NCBI RefSeq assembly: GCF_019649055.1
Contig: NW_026570335.1
Span: 434,001-498,000 of the forward strand
Origin: Paramacrobiotus metropolitanus
Taxonomy: Eukaryota; Tardigrada; Eutardigrada; Parachela; Macrobiotidae
Length of the DNA: 64,000 bases
Reading direction: 5' to 3'
The translations under genes were made by a program, and so were the position numbers. Shown here piece after piece: positions 45,073 through 56,420 of this stretch. The notes beneath the pieces were generated by a model. The model was given only the letters and a program-made list of their open reading frames with translations, was not told the origin of the DNA and searched no databases. The first letter of the stretch is position 1. Every line of letters starts with the position of its first letter.

Positions 45073-46311
45073 TGACGACCACATAAGCTTGCCCTTTTGA
45101 CGCTGATTCGATCGACCATATCGACAAAGTTTATTTCATGGGAAAAGCGTTTATAGTTCCCTTCTGAATCGTCCTTCAATACACAACTCATACATACGTA
45201 GTTGTAAACTTGCAATTATTTGCTGTGCGCGTTCAAGCAGCATATTTACCGACCAGTACTGTTCCATCCGAATGCGTCTTAATCGCAGAATCATTACTTC
45301 TGTTAATTTAAACACAGTGTTTCACGAATTAATCATATTACTGGAAATACTATAAGGCGTGTTGGTATTGTGTTTGTATTGATTTCAGTTTCAGTTTTCT
45401 CTTAAATTATAATTGTTTCTGCATTATAATTGTTTCTACAGGTGCAGCGGGCATCGGTGGCCGTAAGCGTAAAGGTTATGCTGAATAATTAATTTGTTAA
45501 CTTAACTTAACTACAAAACCCTGAAATTTCACCCTGTAAACGTTCTATGTACTATTTGGCTAATTTTGTGGACAAACGGTTACGAATAATTGTTCTTGCC
45601 ATGCCGTATAAAAGGTCAAGAAAACATAAGACTTTCTCCAAAGAAATTTCACAAAGTAGCATTCTGTACGAGGCAGTACTTCTCTGCGCAGTGTGCACTT
45701 GCTACACGAAAAATGCAAACATCTTAAATGCCACTACTTGTACAAATACCGATGACCAAAAATTGTAATTGATAAGGCCGACGAGTTGTAATGGATATAT
45801 TTTATTTGCTCTAGCTATTCGATATTTGAATTCAGATGTAAGTGGGACTTGCTTGTACAAGTTTAATTCTATACGACATCTAAATGTCAGGAGGTGAGCG
45901 GCGGGCTCTTTAATAAACTGCCACAAATACAGCACTGAGCACGAAAACTGCCACATCTAAATAAGCAGACTGCTATCGTTATGTGTTATGGTTTACACCA
46001 GATAAACGGAAAGGTCACCAGTATCAAGCATCGCCGGAATGCAAAAATCCATGCAAAAAGAAAATGCGTTTGAGATTTTCATCGTCGACTCCAGTGAGCA
46101 GAATGTGTTACGCTTTCACACCATACCGCTGTTTGTTGCTGTAAACTGCTGTTTAAGGTTGCTACGGTGTTAACTGTATTCCTTAAGTTCCCGTAGTGTG
46201 TTTTGGTCCTCATCGATCGATGATATAAGGAAGGCCTAAGGTTGCCGCTGGCGCTTTTTATCGTCGATCAGCGGCCTACCAGAAGTTTCCATCGTCGCAT
46301 CCAGCCAGCCG

Positions 46312-46344
46312 ACTGCAGCTGGTTTGACTCAAACCAGCTGCAGT
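46312..46344. repeat. Perfect hairpin, 14 bp arms
   Basis: ACTGCAGCTGGTTT, a 5-base loop (GACTC), then the exact complement. There is no T-run after it and no tRNA fold around it. Its role is unknown. Confidence 0.7.
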
Positions 46345-48348
46345 TCGAGCCACTGGGGCTGTGAAACCCAAGGATGAGCTGCAGCAATTACTCCAGGGCG
46401 ATATTACGTAGATTCCCATGCAATGGTGGCCAAGTCCGCATACTTCAGTTTCCAGTTGGCGGGGATTTTCCGCGATCACGTAGCCAAGAAAACCAATCAT
46501 TCAAATGGAAGACAAAATCATTTTTATCCTCCATTTGCATAACCGGCTTTCTCGACTACGGAATGACGTTCATCCACGCTCCCAACGGGCTGAACACAGA
46601 TTGATATGTATCTTGTACACTTTACCGTATGGCGTGTACGTTGAAGAGGTGTGGCGGAACGAACCCCAAATACATGCAGTGTATTCACAAACGCTATACA
46701 CAAACTTCGGAATCGCGACAAGAAAATCAAGCTTTAAATATGACAGTCTATTTTAAAGCATACGCTCAACGCTTTATAATTTATTCTGTATGCGATAGCG
46801 TGGCGCCGGTGCATTGTAATCAAAGTGCAAACAGTCAGGCAGCGCAGTATAATATACACTGTTATACAGTATGTAGAAGTATTTACTTTGACTGCGTGTG
46901 CTCGATCTTGGACTTTACTTTTGCCAAACCAGTTTTGCAGTTGTAGCTTGTTTATGAAGAATTTTCTACAGATGTGCAGCATACGGTGTTCCACCGCATG
47001 CTTTCAGAATATACCTGAGTTCTAAGCTCTCGATATATACATAAATTATACGATATCAGTTTTTATAATAATTCAGTGACCGGGCGAAAACGACTACTGT
47101 ATAGCTTGCTTATTCACCGAATTGACAGGCTGAACAAAATGGCGTCCTTTTCTTTCGGCTTGTTCCTCAACAGCCAGTGTCCAGCCTGCCATGAAGAGTT
47201 CAGACATTTTCGACAGTAAAGTTTCGTATTGACTAAAAAATTGAGATTGGTTCATTAACAACAATGTGCTCATTACCAAGGGTGTTGATTACAACACGTG
47301 AAAATTTATTTTGTCCCAGCTTGCAAACATCAAATTTTGGGGGACATTTTTTCGCTGCAAACATCAAATTTAGGGGACATTTTTTTCGCGTGCGAAGTGG
47401 TTTCAGTTTTTTTGGAAGAAATTTAGTAGGCTTCGAAGATTTAGTAGTTAAAAATTGGCAACACGAATAATGAACGAGTAACAAGCGCTTATAAAGCTGT
47501 TCAACTGAAGAACTAACCGACGCTGCATGTCCGTTTGTTGACTTTCCGGAATTGTTTAGAGCAGTACGTTTATGTACATTCACACAGTCTTGAACCAAAC
47601 TTTTAATACATTGTAGCAGATAAGATTTTTAATAGCTGGGAAAGCACACGTGCTTATGGCGGGCACTGCTTGACCAAAGCGTAGTATTATTTGCCGTCAT
47701 CGGCAATTCAAGCGATGCAGCCTAACACCAGATTGTCGGGTTATCTGCCAACATTCCAGCTTGCAGAATCGCAAACACGTTCAGAATAGTGTGTTTGTAC
47801 ACGTTGTGTACGAAGCTGGTGGTGCTGGCAACTGCGCCACATTTGCCAGCGCACAATTACTATCCTATTGACAAAATAATACAAATATTGCCGATATTTG
47901 TCCGCAGTTGTGGGTTTATTAACGGTTGCGCCGATAATATCGGCGCCATGAAGTTTTTCCCATGCGTGCTGTTGTGGGAATATACTCGTAGGTTTCAAAA
48001 TCTTCAAGTTTCATCGCCGCTGTAGCGATATTGTATCGACAAGCAGCCGAATTGGCATATCCACCGTTTAAACCAGCTCCAACGGGATATTTCCATATCC
48101 CGAGGTTAGGCCAAAAGCCGTCCGATCCGAGTTCGGATCGAGCGGCTACTGGCCCGATCGGGGCATATTAATTTTATGCCGGATGATGAGGAGCAGACGG
48201 GATGGCGGCCAACACAACGTTTCTTATGACCAGTGACTGTATTATTATGCAACTGGTTAGAGGATTACCCTAGCAATAAGGAGACTCGAGCATGGATATT
48301 CAACTCCTTGCATTCCAGTATGATGGAGTTTTTCGGGGCTATTGTCCC

Positions 48349-48429
48349 TTCCGAACTACAATGTATAGTGCATCAGCGAGTCCCCATTTATTGTGGAAGC
48401 GCTGATGCTTTATACTTTGTAGTCCGGAA
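48349..48429. repeat. Imperfect 31 bp-arm hairpin
   Basis: The left arm TTCCGAACTACAATGTATA... pairs with the right arm ending ...TATACTTTGTAGTCCGGAA, with four or five mismatches and a ~20-base loop. Another partial copy of the GCATCAGCGATTCCACA word follows at 48443-48462. It fits either a small MITE or a precursor-like RNA hairpin; the extra partial copy favours a repeat. Confidence 0.5.
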
Positions 48430-48800
48430 TACATCAATATAATGCATCAGCGATTCCACATTATAATGTATAAGAAATGTCAAACATCGCCACTGGCGGC
48501 AGCATCTGGAAGCTTCTTGCGTGGACTCCATTCAGCGGATTGCTGCCGTTAAGACTTTAGAGTAAAGTGCGTATGCCGGTCAGGACGTCTGCGTTTACAT
48601 CGCCAGGCATTATGCAGCAGTAGATCCAAGTGCTTGATTTCATGCTGAATAATGCCTGGCGACCAGTATTCCGATTATCTGTACAGCTGCATTTTTGTTA
48701 GGCGGCCAACAGTGGCCGCCGCAGTGCCAGTGCGACCAATATCCACTTGACATCTGTTGTACAATTTGTTTATGGTTGATATGTCTTATTTTTTTGCAGG

Positions 48801-48871
48801 CGGACCCAAAAGGCTGTGAAAATACAGCATCAGCTATCAGCATTAATTGTCCTGTTGGATGTCCAAGTATA
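48801..48871 (+). other. Possible small Cys-rich exon
   Basis: A good acceptor (TTTTTTTGCAG) precedes ADPKGCENTASAISINCPVGCPSI, followed by a donor (AT|GTAAGT). Just upstream, a frame with CQCDQYPLDICCTICL is also Cys-rich. No start or neighbouring exon could be joined, so this is only a candidate. Confidence 0.2.
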
Positions 48872-49610
48872 ATGTAAGTATTAGATTTTCGCTTTCCCCT
48901 ATGTTAAGGTTCACTAAATAGTAAATACACATTCACTACTACGACATGCAGTCGTGTCCAGAAAGATTATGATGAAAACGTTGTGAGCCAAGCTATAGCA
49001 GCATTATTTCATAGCACGATATTTTAATAATAAGTTAATAAAGCGTAGGCGTATTTGTAAAGTACAGTAATTCCCTTGATGTAAACGCTTACTGCACTGC
49101 TTGGCCGATACCTTGGGCAATAACCAGTGCGGCCCAAGTGACCTCCTGACCGGTGGCGATGTAATCCGCGTCTTGGTGCAGACCAGCACAACGATGTGGA
49201 CTCAGTGGACTGCCACCTGGAAACTCTTGCCACAAAGCCGGACTACATGTTTTAAACCTCTTTAAATACGGGCAGATTCTTTTAGTAATTCTTATGCCTA
49301 TTTTCGATTGTGATCGAGTTAATAAAGAAATCGTGCCCCACATTTTAAGGGCTATAGTAACACAACAAGTGAAAACGTCATTCGGTTATTGCTAGAGTTT
49401 CCGTATTCTGGCGCGTATCCGTATCCGTTTCCGTATTCCGTTTTTCCGTATCCTTTGGTGTTCAAAGCTAATTAAAAGAGACTTTCCCGTCCAATAAAAA
49501 TAATAAAATATATCAGCTTTAAAGCTTAAAACAACCGATGAATGTGGAGGACGGAAATTTCGGAAGAAATTTCTAAGGATAAATTAAGCATCCTAAATTA
49601 TCGTGTTTTC

Positions 49611-50252
49611 TGTGTATCACCGTGGACCAGGAATGAGTCCAGGACGGAAGCCCAGACTGACAGGACTCCGTGTAGTGTAGAACGTGACGTGTTAAAGGAA
49701 GAAATGCACAACGCACGATATCCAGTCTACGTTATACACTTTATTAACGTTCTCTATCGTGAAAACCAACACACTGACGTTCAGTCAACTCAGAGAGCCA
49801 AATTCCACCTGCTCTCGACAACTCTAAAGCACTGCACAGCAGTGAACACAATGAACGGCAGTAGCCGACCAATCAGAGAAGCGCTGCGTCACAGACGGCA
49901 ATTCCCCACGGAGTAGTGCAACGAAGCACTCCCGTAGCGCCAGTAGCGTCACGCAGGTGGACGCAAGGGAGCCATCGCCTCACATGCCTCTGGGTGGGAG
50001 GCTGAGCTCCGTCGAAGCTCGATCCATTCCATTCCGCTCCGATCGGTGGTCTGTGCGCGCTCTCGTAATAAAAAAAAACATCAAATCTCTTATTCCTTCT
50101 TATCACATGATTCCAAATGCACAATGTGAATTAAAGAGATCTGTAGAAAAATACTATTCCATTTAAACAGATCAACAGTTAAAAACAGATCAACAAAAGC
50201 AGTTAAGTGAAACATGTAGACTAGGATCCTCCATTGACTGGCATAGGTCACA
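49611..50252 (-). repeat. Candidate 3' LTR of the Ty3/Gypsy-like element
   Basis: On minus the stretch begins TGTGACC and ends GGTGATACACA, giving TGTG...CACA ends. It holds an AATAAA signal (complement of TTTATT near 49740) in a position expected for the R region, and it directly follows the untranslated tail of the last ORF. It cannot be confirmed because the 5' LTR is outside the window; the left bound in element order is the less certain one. Confidence 0.4.
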
Positions 50253-50773
50253 GGTCCTGTCCACCGTTTACCGCATCTTTGGCCCATTCCGCTCCATCTT
50301 GAGCAACTTCGGTCCGCTTGAGCATCATGCGCAGCTTCGTGCGACTTTCATCACATCCGCTTTTAGGAATAGGGTGCGTATCGAATGTACGTCTTATGAA
50401 TACTGCTTCAACTTTGGGATAGATGCGTATCATTTGTACGACTTTATAATGAGATCCGGTTAAGTCATGGAGGGACATCATGTAGACAAGCGAAGTTCGC
50501 TTCCTCCCTAGTAAGATCATCCTTCTGATCGTGGATGTACGACATCATCCGGTAAGGTTAATTCAGCATAGGTCATGGAGGAACTTAGCCATTTTTCATC
50601 GGCTTTCAAGCTCATCTCAGCTTGCCTCCCTGGTAAAGTTCATCTCGTCGCACAATCCATCTTTTCAACCTTTTTCAGAGAGCCGGCCCAATGTACCGTA
50701 GCTACTCTTTACCTAAGATGAGTCGATATATAGGGATGCCGACATAAGCCGTAACAACTCCCATTAATAAGCT

Positions 50774-52414
50774 TTACTGATCCATCATCTCGTTCGACCC
50801 ATCTCCATCGTCCTTGTCTCGCGGCGGACGTTTCCGAGTTGGGCCCGGCTGATTTCTGTCAGAAGTCCGATCAACTGGTGCAGCTGATCCAGCCGGTGCG
50901 TCCTCATCCGCTTGAACACGTAAGACGATGTGTCGTGGACCGCGACCTTTCCCTTGTCGTGAGCGTTTGATCGCGTCCAAACGATGTCGTGCATCGTTTT
51001 CTTCACGTTGCAAGTTTCGATTTTGAGGATCTTCAGCCAATCGTTGTCTGGCATCCTCGTACTGATTCCGGATGTTCTGATTTCGAGCAGCTCGTCTGCC
51101 CGGTGTATTCGGAACATGAGAAGTGGTCGGATTTTTCGATCCTTTCCATACCAGGTGATCTTCAATATATTCATGGACTCGATCTTGCGGCTCGATATAC
51201 GGCGTGTCCATAGTATCTCGGATTCGATTGATTCTTTCCTGGTATTGCGCTTCATGTATTTCATGGAGGTTACAATCATCAAATCGCTTTTTGCAGATCG
51301 CCAATTCGTCGTTTGCTTTACGTGCGATCGCCTGATGTCTCGCTGGCATCCCTAGTTTAGCAACCTTTTCCCGATACACAGGCGGAACTTCCCCCTTCGT
51401 AAAGTTCGAAAACAACTGATTCTGTGTAGGAAAATGGCCCAATCTCGCAACAAAGACCTTCTGACCGAAAACTCGCGATTTGTAGTCGGTAGGGTCAACC
51501 GTCAATCCAATGGCTGCTCGTGCCGCAAGTACCTTGAATGCCGGATTCACGTTACGTAGCACAAATTGTGCCACATAGATACTTCTCTCTTTGATCTCTT
51601 GGTAATGGAACTGTGTAAATCCCGTATTGTCGATCGTATCCAATTGGACTTCCCATAAGCTCAGGTCGAGGAGACTCGGTAAACCACATTGTCGGATTGG
51701 TGTATAACACACCATCGCAGATTCGGTGGTGATCTCCAGGCGACCGAGGTTGCTCTCTCTGAGATCCGTTTCATAATTAGAATCCCGTAAAAACTGACGA
51801 AGATTATGGAGCTGCGCATGTATCATCACTGACTGCTCCGATTCAATTTCCAATCCAAAGTAGCGACAGATTTCCGCTCTTTGGGTCTCGATATCATCCA
51901 TATCATACATTTTACTGATCAACCTTCGACGTGATTTATCAAAACGAGAGTGATCTCGCTGGCGGCCATCTCCGCGTCGTCGATCAGGTTGTTCCGGTTG
52001 ACGTTGACGCTCGGGCTGATATCGGTTTTCCGGTTCCTTTTGCGATTCGTGAGGGCCTTCCTGCTCACGTCGCGCCGATGTCGACGGTTCGAGATCGCGA
52101 TCTAATACTACGTTCCGTTTATGAACGACGTTATCAACCGACGATGTCTCCATCGGTTCATCTTCATCCATCGTCACGATCAATGGTTCTACCATATGAA
52201 CCACGGATTTCACTTTCGGCTGTTTCGGCGGAGTATCGTCGCGTTCTCCACTCGAAGTTCGTTTATGGTTGATCGGGAAACTAGCAAAGTAATTCATATC
52301 ATCCTGCCATCCCTTATCATATGGGCTGCGACTTCGGGCAGGTCCCGCTAAAGTTCCTTCTCGTCGTTCTGGTGTGAACTCTCTGACTTTCGGATGACAG
52401 AAACCAACTCCCAT
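50774..52414 (-). CDS. Element ORF g, 546 codons
   Basis: Last frame of the element, starting 6 bases after ORF f ends. The first ~160 residues are charged and disordered (RERQPEQPDRRRGDGRQ), the middle (~165-400) looks folded with mixed helix and strand, and the rest is rich in Arg/Gln/Asn (RNQNIRNQYEDARQRLAED). No transmembrane span or known domain is recognised. It might be structural or nucleic-acid-binding, but this is inference only. Confidence 0.65.
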   Translation of the reverse strand: MGVGFCHPKVREFTPERREGTLAGPARSRSPYDKGWQDDMNYFASFPINHKRTSSGERDDTPPKQPKVKSVVHMVEPLIVTMDEDEPMETSSVDNVVHKRNVVLDRDLEPSTSARREQEGPHESQKEPENRYQPERQRQPEQPDRRRGDGRQRDHSRFDKSRRRLISKMYDMDDIETQRAEICRYFGLEIESEQSVMIHAQLHNLRQFLRDSNYETDLRESNLGRLEITTESAMVCYTPIRQCGLPSLLDLSLWEVQLDTIDNTGFTQFHYQEIKERSIYVAQFVLRNVNPAFKVLAARAAIGLTVDPTDYKSRVFGQKVFVARLGHFPTQNQLFSNFTKGEVPPVYREKVAKLGMPARHQAIARKANDELAICKKRFDDCNLHEIHEAQYQERINRIRDTMDTPYIEPQDRVHEYIEDHLVWKGSKNPTTSHVPNTPGRRAARNQNIRNQYEDARQRLAEDPQNRNLQREENDARHRLDAIKRSRQGKGRGPRHIVLRVQADEDAPAGSAAPVDRTSDRNQPGPTRKRPPRDKDDGDGSNEMMDQ

Positions 52415-52420
52415 CGGTAT

Positions 52421-53746
52421 CTATTGGCGAGGTTCATCTCGACGCATTTCTTCTTGACGCGGCTCCTCTCGTCGTCTGTCGGCCGGTTGAGAGCGACGAT
52501 GTGCGGTGGTCTCAATCACTTGATCTCCGTGTCGCACCCATGATCTGCCGCCTCGGTAATCGTGATCTCGCGAGCGTGATCTATCATCTCTTTCGTTATG
52601 ATAGTCACGAGTCCTTTCGCGGGAACGTTCTCTTGACCTTTCCTTTCGAGAGTCGTAGTTGCGTTCATGTGAATACTCTCGTAATCGTTGATGTTCCCTT
52701 CTCACTGGTGATCGAGGTCTTTGGAAACCTTCATCGCGCCGAAAACTTTGAAACGCTTTCATCACCTCCCGTTCCATCTCGTGTGTCTTTCGAGCTTCTT
52801 CGGTCATCTTTTCAATTAACAATTTGGCATCTGGTTTAGGTGCTTCACCTCTCTCCAATCTCATCTTCTCACGTACAAGGACTTCAAATAAACTTGCGCG
52901 AATTTTCGACGGTTCCTTAATCAGTTCGTCGATCTGGAGGATGGTGGCCTTCACCCTAGCCTCCGCTTCATCCGCATTCAGTTGAGCCACAGGAATAGGA
53001 ACTTTGCCCTGCACCGACCTTTCTCGGTAATCCTGGGTTGCCCGGTGTTCGGCACGTTTTCTACTGTCTTCCAGATCCTTCTGTCGTTTCTCCTCCATCA
53101 TCTTTGCTTGATCCGCCTCAAACTTTTTGCGGAAAGCATCGCATAAGTCATCTTGTGGAGGTTCGTACGTAGCGTCCCAGCCGATCTCACCATTCTTGAT
53201 CGCTTGTCGATATCGATCTTCGATCAGCATCTTTTCTCGTGGTGGAACTGTCTTCCATGCCTCTGCTGATGTTATGGCTCGGAAAACATCTTTATTCCCG
53301 CGAATAGCTTCAGTATATGCCACCAGAGTTCGATTCGGTTCTTTGAAGATGCAGAACCAGCAAGGATAATCTCCTTTTTCAACCTTATTGTTTCTGATAC
53401 AGTCCGGACATTTAGAGTTATAGCCCGTAAACGGATCAATCCACGGTTTTGGCTGGTTCGCGGCAGGTGCGGTCGCAAGTTGAGATCGCGGGGGTGCCGG
53501 CTGACTCTTCGCAGCTGCCGTTTGACTGCCCTGAGGCACAGGTGTTGCCTGACTTGTGGACGGCACCACCTGACTTCGCGTTGATGTCGGTGCTGCTTGG
53601 TTTTTTCCGGTTGTAGATCGGGCTTGATTACTCGCGGCTGCTGCTGGTGCTGCTTGACTTCTCACCGCCGGTGCCGCCGCTTGAGTGTTCGGCTTGGTCG
53701 GACCCTTTTCCGCCATCTTCGTTTTTAATCTGCAATGGTAAGACAT
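52421..53746 (-). CDS. Element ORF f, 441 codons, CxxC pair and RS/RE-rich tail
   Basis: The N-terminal ~95 residues are Ala/Gln/Ser/Thr/Pro-rich low complexity. Then come two CxxC pairs (CPDC and CWFC, about residues 115-138) that could bind zinc. A helical charged middle follows, and the last ~90 residues are full of RS, RE and RD dipeptides, as in SR-type RNA-binding tails. About 350 bp of untranslated sequence separates it from ORF e. No membrane segment is seen. Confidence 0.65.
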   Translation of the reverse strand: MSYHCRLKTKMAEKGPTKPNTQAAAPAVRSQAAPAAAASNQARSTTGKNQAAPTSTRSQVVPSTSQATPVPQGSQTAAAKSQPAPPRSQLATAPAANQPKPWIDPFTGYNSKCPDCIRNNKVEKGDYPCWFCIFKEPNRTLVAYTEAIRGNKDVFRAITSAEAWKTVPPREKMLIEDRYRQAIKNGEIGWDATYEPPQDDLCDAFRKKFEADQAKMMEEKRQKDLEDSRKRAEHRATQDYRERSVQGKVPIPVAQLNADEAEARVKATILQIDELIKEPSKIRASLFEVLVREKMRLERGEAPKPDAKLLIEKMTEEARKTHEMEREVMKAFQSFRRDEGFQRPRSPVRREHQRLREYSHERNYDSRKERSRERSRERTRDYHNERDDRSRSRDHDYRGGRSWVRHGDQVIETTAHRRSQPADRRREEPRQEEMRRDEPRQ

Positions 53747-54096
53747 GTCAAAATATCATCTCGTAACCATCTCCCGATCATTCTTATCATCCTTTACGCC
53801 TAAGTTAGGCTATTTCCGTACTGAGCTGAGACCTTCCTAGCTCATGACGACATTTTTAACACTGTACCATGGTGACCTTTCCATGTTATCAGTTCTAAGC
53901 TCATTCGTCTATTTGACTGATGCGGTTATCTCATCTCCCCGTCTCGTTTAGCACATTCGCTAAGTCATTTCAACCATCTGTTTCAACGTTTTTCATCTCG
54001 GTTATTTCAACTTTTCGCTTTCGTTAAACTGATATGATGCTGTTTCTTCTGTGATATGCGGTGGACCTTCCTGACCGCATATCACGCATCTCGTGT

Positions 54097-55290
54097 TCAC
54101 TCTTTTGCTGATGTGTCAGCCGACTCCACTGTCTCAGTCGCTGCTGACACCGCATCTCCAGTTTCTGCTGGTTTCATTTGAGCGTCGCCGGCTACGGGCT
54201 CGGCCGATGCTGGCTGTTGCGATTCCAAGACAACTTCCTGAGATGCCGGGATGTTCGCTGAATCCACGATCTCCTTCTCAGGGGTATCTTCTGGAAGCTC
54301 CTCGGGTTTTGAGAAGATACGCTTGTTCTTAATCTCAAGAAGGTTATCGTCGAGGAGACTTTCCACCGCTTGTTTGATCACAGCGCGATCTCTTTCGATG
54401 TTATAGATTCCCAGCTCATAGTTCACGGCAAAGAAGTTCGGTAGATCGTCCCATGTAACTCCCATCGATCCACCAAGTCTCGGCATTGCCGCGTCGGTAA
54501 TGGCGATTTTCCAAAACTTCAGTTCCATCTTCAGTCGTGGATAAAGTGTTGGTTGTGGCAGGTAATATGACCATCTGTTAGAGTCCGAGTAACAAAAGCC
54601 CAATTTTCCTTCCTTGTAGGCCCTCTTGGTCATCCTGTCAAAGCTCACACCAGAAAGTTTCAAGACTCGGTTGGCGCAGATTGTCGCTCTAAGATCTTTT
54701 TGAGTCATCGTCTGGAATGGCTCTCTCGCCAAGATGCGTTTCAGTTCGCACCAAGCGTGATTCTGATTATCCAATGGAATCCCAAGCATGTAGTCGCGAT
54801 CTTCTGACGCTGATTCCTTTTCATCGATCGAGAGTTTCGTGATTGAACTTGAAGACGACTTAGTCGATTTCGGTTCGCTTCTCTGGGTGGGAGCTGAGTC
54901 CGTCTGATCATCTTTCGATGCTTCTTCGGTTGCCACTCCCTCTTCTTGGGAAGTTAGATCAGTTTTCGATTTGCCGCCACTAGTTTTTGCCTGCTTCGAT
55001 GTTGGCAACAGCGATGCCTGTTGTCGACGACGGCGCATTTCTTCCAATTCCGCTTCGGTTTGTGCCGTCAGCTTATCCATGGGAGTTACGGCCTTCGTTT
55101 TCTCACCATGTGACTGTTGGCTCGTCGTAGCTACCTCGCCAGATGTCGGAGGTGCGTCATGTTCCTCATCCGATCCATAAGCAAGTTCCATTATACCCTT
55201 AGGCGTTAATGATTCCTTCAACTTATCTGCCTTAATCTTCTCTTTGGCAGCCCGTTTCTGATCTCCCCTCTGTAAGAGCACATTCAGCAT
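54097..55290 (-). CDS. Element ORF e, 397 codons
   Basis: Overlaps the end of ORF d by 7 bases. Lys/Glu/Ser-rich flanks enclose a folded-looking core at about residues 165-335 (WCELKRILAREPFQTMTQKD, WSYYLPQPTLYPRLKMELKF). The tail is acidic and Ala-rich. No known domain is recognised. Confidence 0.65.
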   Translation of the reverse strand: MLNVLLQRGDQKRAAKEKIKADKLKESLTPKGIMELAYGSDEEHDAPPTSGEVATTSQQSHGEKTKAVTPMDKLTAQTEAELEEMRRRRQQASLLPTSKQAKTSGGKSKTDLTSQEEGVATEEASKDDQTDSAPTQRSEPKSTKSSSSSITKLSIDEKESASEDRDYMLGIPLDNQNHAWCELKRILAREPFQTMTQKDLRATICANRVLKLSGVSFDRMTKRAYKEGKLGFCYSDSNRWSYYLPQPTLYPRLKMELKFWKIAITDAAMPRLGGSMGVTWDDLPNFFAVNYELGIYNIERDRAVIKQAVESLLDDNLLEIKNKRIFSKPEELPEDTPEKEIVDSANIPASQEVVLESQQPASAEPVAGDAQMKPAETGDAVSAATETVESADTSAKE

Positions 55291-56420
55291 GGGAGTTTCC
55301 GGATCGTTTCGTTGAGGAATTTTTTTCCATAACTTCGCTGGTATATCTGATCGGGGGATCCTTCGTAAGCATTGGTGGTGAGAAGTTTACCCTCTTGGAG
55401 CATCTGCGTCAACGGCGTCTCATTGCCCGATTCGATTTCCGCGATCCGACCCATGCCGTCCTGCCATAATGCATTCATGTATTGGCTGATACGGTGTCGA
55501 GTAGATCCCACCGGACTTCTCAAGCCCGCAATGGCTACTTCGATCTGTCTTCTTTTATTGGCGTGCGGTTCGAATAGCTTTTTGTCGATTCCTTTAGTCC
55601 TGATTAACTTCGATTTGCAACGCCAATCAAGATGTTTCTTAACCAATTGACCCGAATTCAGGGCAAAGTCGATCATCGTATCCAGCTTCGATGGGGTTAA
55701 ACGTCGGTGTCGTTTATTCAACCATTCTTTAACACGTTGTCTGAATCTTACTGTCACCGAGGTATCCCCTCGTGTGCGAAATGTAGCCATAGCGAAATTT
55801 GTAGCCTCGATCAAATCATTCGCTGTTAAGGTGTCGTCATCATCCCCTAATTCTTCGAAGTCAGGAAAAGGTTCATCATCTTCTGGTTCAGAGTATTCCA
55901 AGTCGCTATTACCCTGTTTTCTGGTGTAATTTGCCAATCCGACTTCATCGACGCGTCGAACTGCCGCAGGTTTAGACTTCTTCTTAGCGCTCTTCTTCTT
56001 GGCGCTTTTCTTCTGTTTCGCTAGCGCTGCTTGTTTCTGTTTTTCCAGAGTCGCTTCCAGACTGTTGGGTGCCGCCTTCAGCTCTCCCGTCTGACTTCGT
56101 GTAGCCCGAACCGGAATGTTAGGCTTCGACTTCGAAGCGATCGTTGATGTACTTGGACGACTTGCCTCTGATGCTGTCGACTCGCGGGACGTTTCGCGTT
56201 TCCCTTTTTCCTTCTGTGCTTTCTCTCGACGTTCCTTTTGAGTCGACGCTGCCATAATCTCTCCCATTTTGATCGCCCTCTTTATCGCGATCGATTTCGG
56301 TTTCTTTTCTTCTGGTGATGTTGCTGATTGTTTAACACCCTTTTTCGGTGTGGTCGTCGACGATTTCAAGCTCTCATCGATTTCGAGGACTTCATCATCC
56401 TCGTCTGATTCCTCGCTCAC
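55284..56420 (-). CDS. Element ORF d, 378 codons
   Basis: Its start overlaps the stop of ORF c as ATGA. It opens with an acidic run (SEESDEDDEVLEID), then a basic KKSAKKKSAKKKSK segment, then a folded-looking C-terminal ~170 residues (FRQRVKEWLNKRHRRLTPSK). The acidic-basic-core layout recalls that of ORF e. No known domain is recognised. Confidence 0.65.
   Translation of the reverse strand: MSEESDEDDEVLEIDESLKSSTTTPKKGVKQSATSPEEKKPKSIAIKRAIKMGEIMAASTQKERREKAQKEKGKRETSRESTASEASRPSTSTIASKSKPNIPVRATRSQTGELKAAPNSLEATLEKQKQAALAKQKKSAKKKSAKKKSKPAAVRRVDEVGLANYTRKQGNSDLEYSEPEDDEPFPDFEELGDDDDTLTANDLIEATNFAMATFRTRGDTSVTVRFRQRVKEWLNKRHRRLTPSKLDTMIDFALNSGQLVKKHLDWRCKSKLIRTKGIDKKLFEPHANKRRQIEVAIAGLRSPVGSTRHRISQYMNALWQDGMGRIAEIESGNETPLTQMLQEGKLLTTNAYEGSPDQIYQRSYGKKFLNETIRKLPC

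Larger units (their letters stand above)
45073..49610. other. Spacer between copy 4 and the LTR element
   Basis: About 400 bp of 3' flank shared with copy 3 is followed by 4 kb with only short frames. Items noted: a perfect hairpin at 46312-46344, a 33 bp partial duplication near 47320-47390, an imperfect hairpin at 48349-48429 and a possible small Cys-rich exon near 48801-48871. No gene can be asserted. Confidence 0.45.

Noticed and set aside
46270-46380. tRNA-like signal (GTTCGAGCC) after the perfect hairpin
   Set aside because: No acceptor stem or D/anticodon arms can be built around it.
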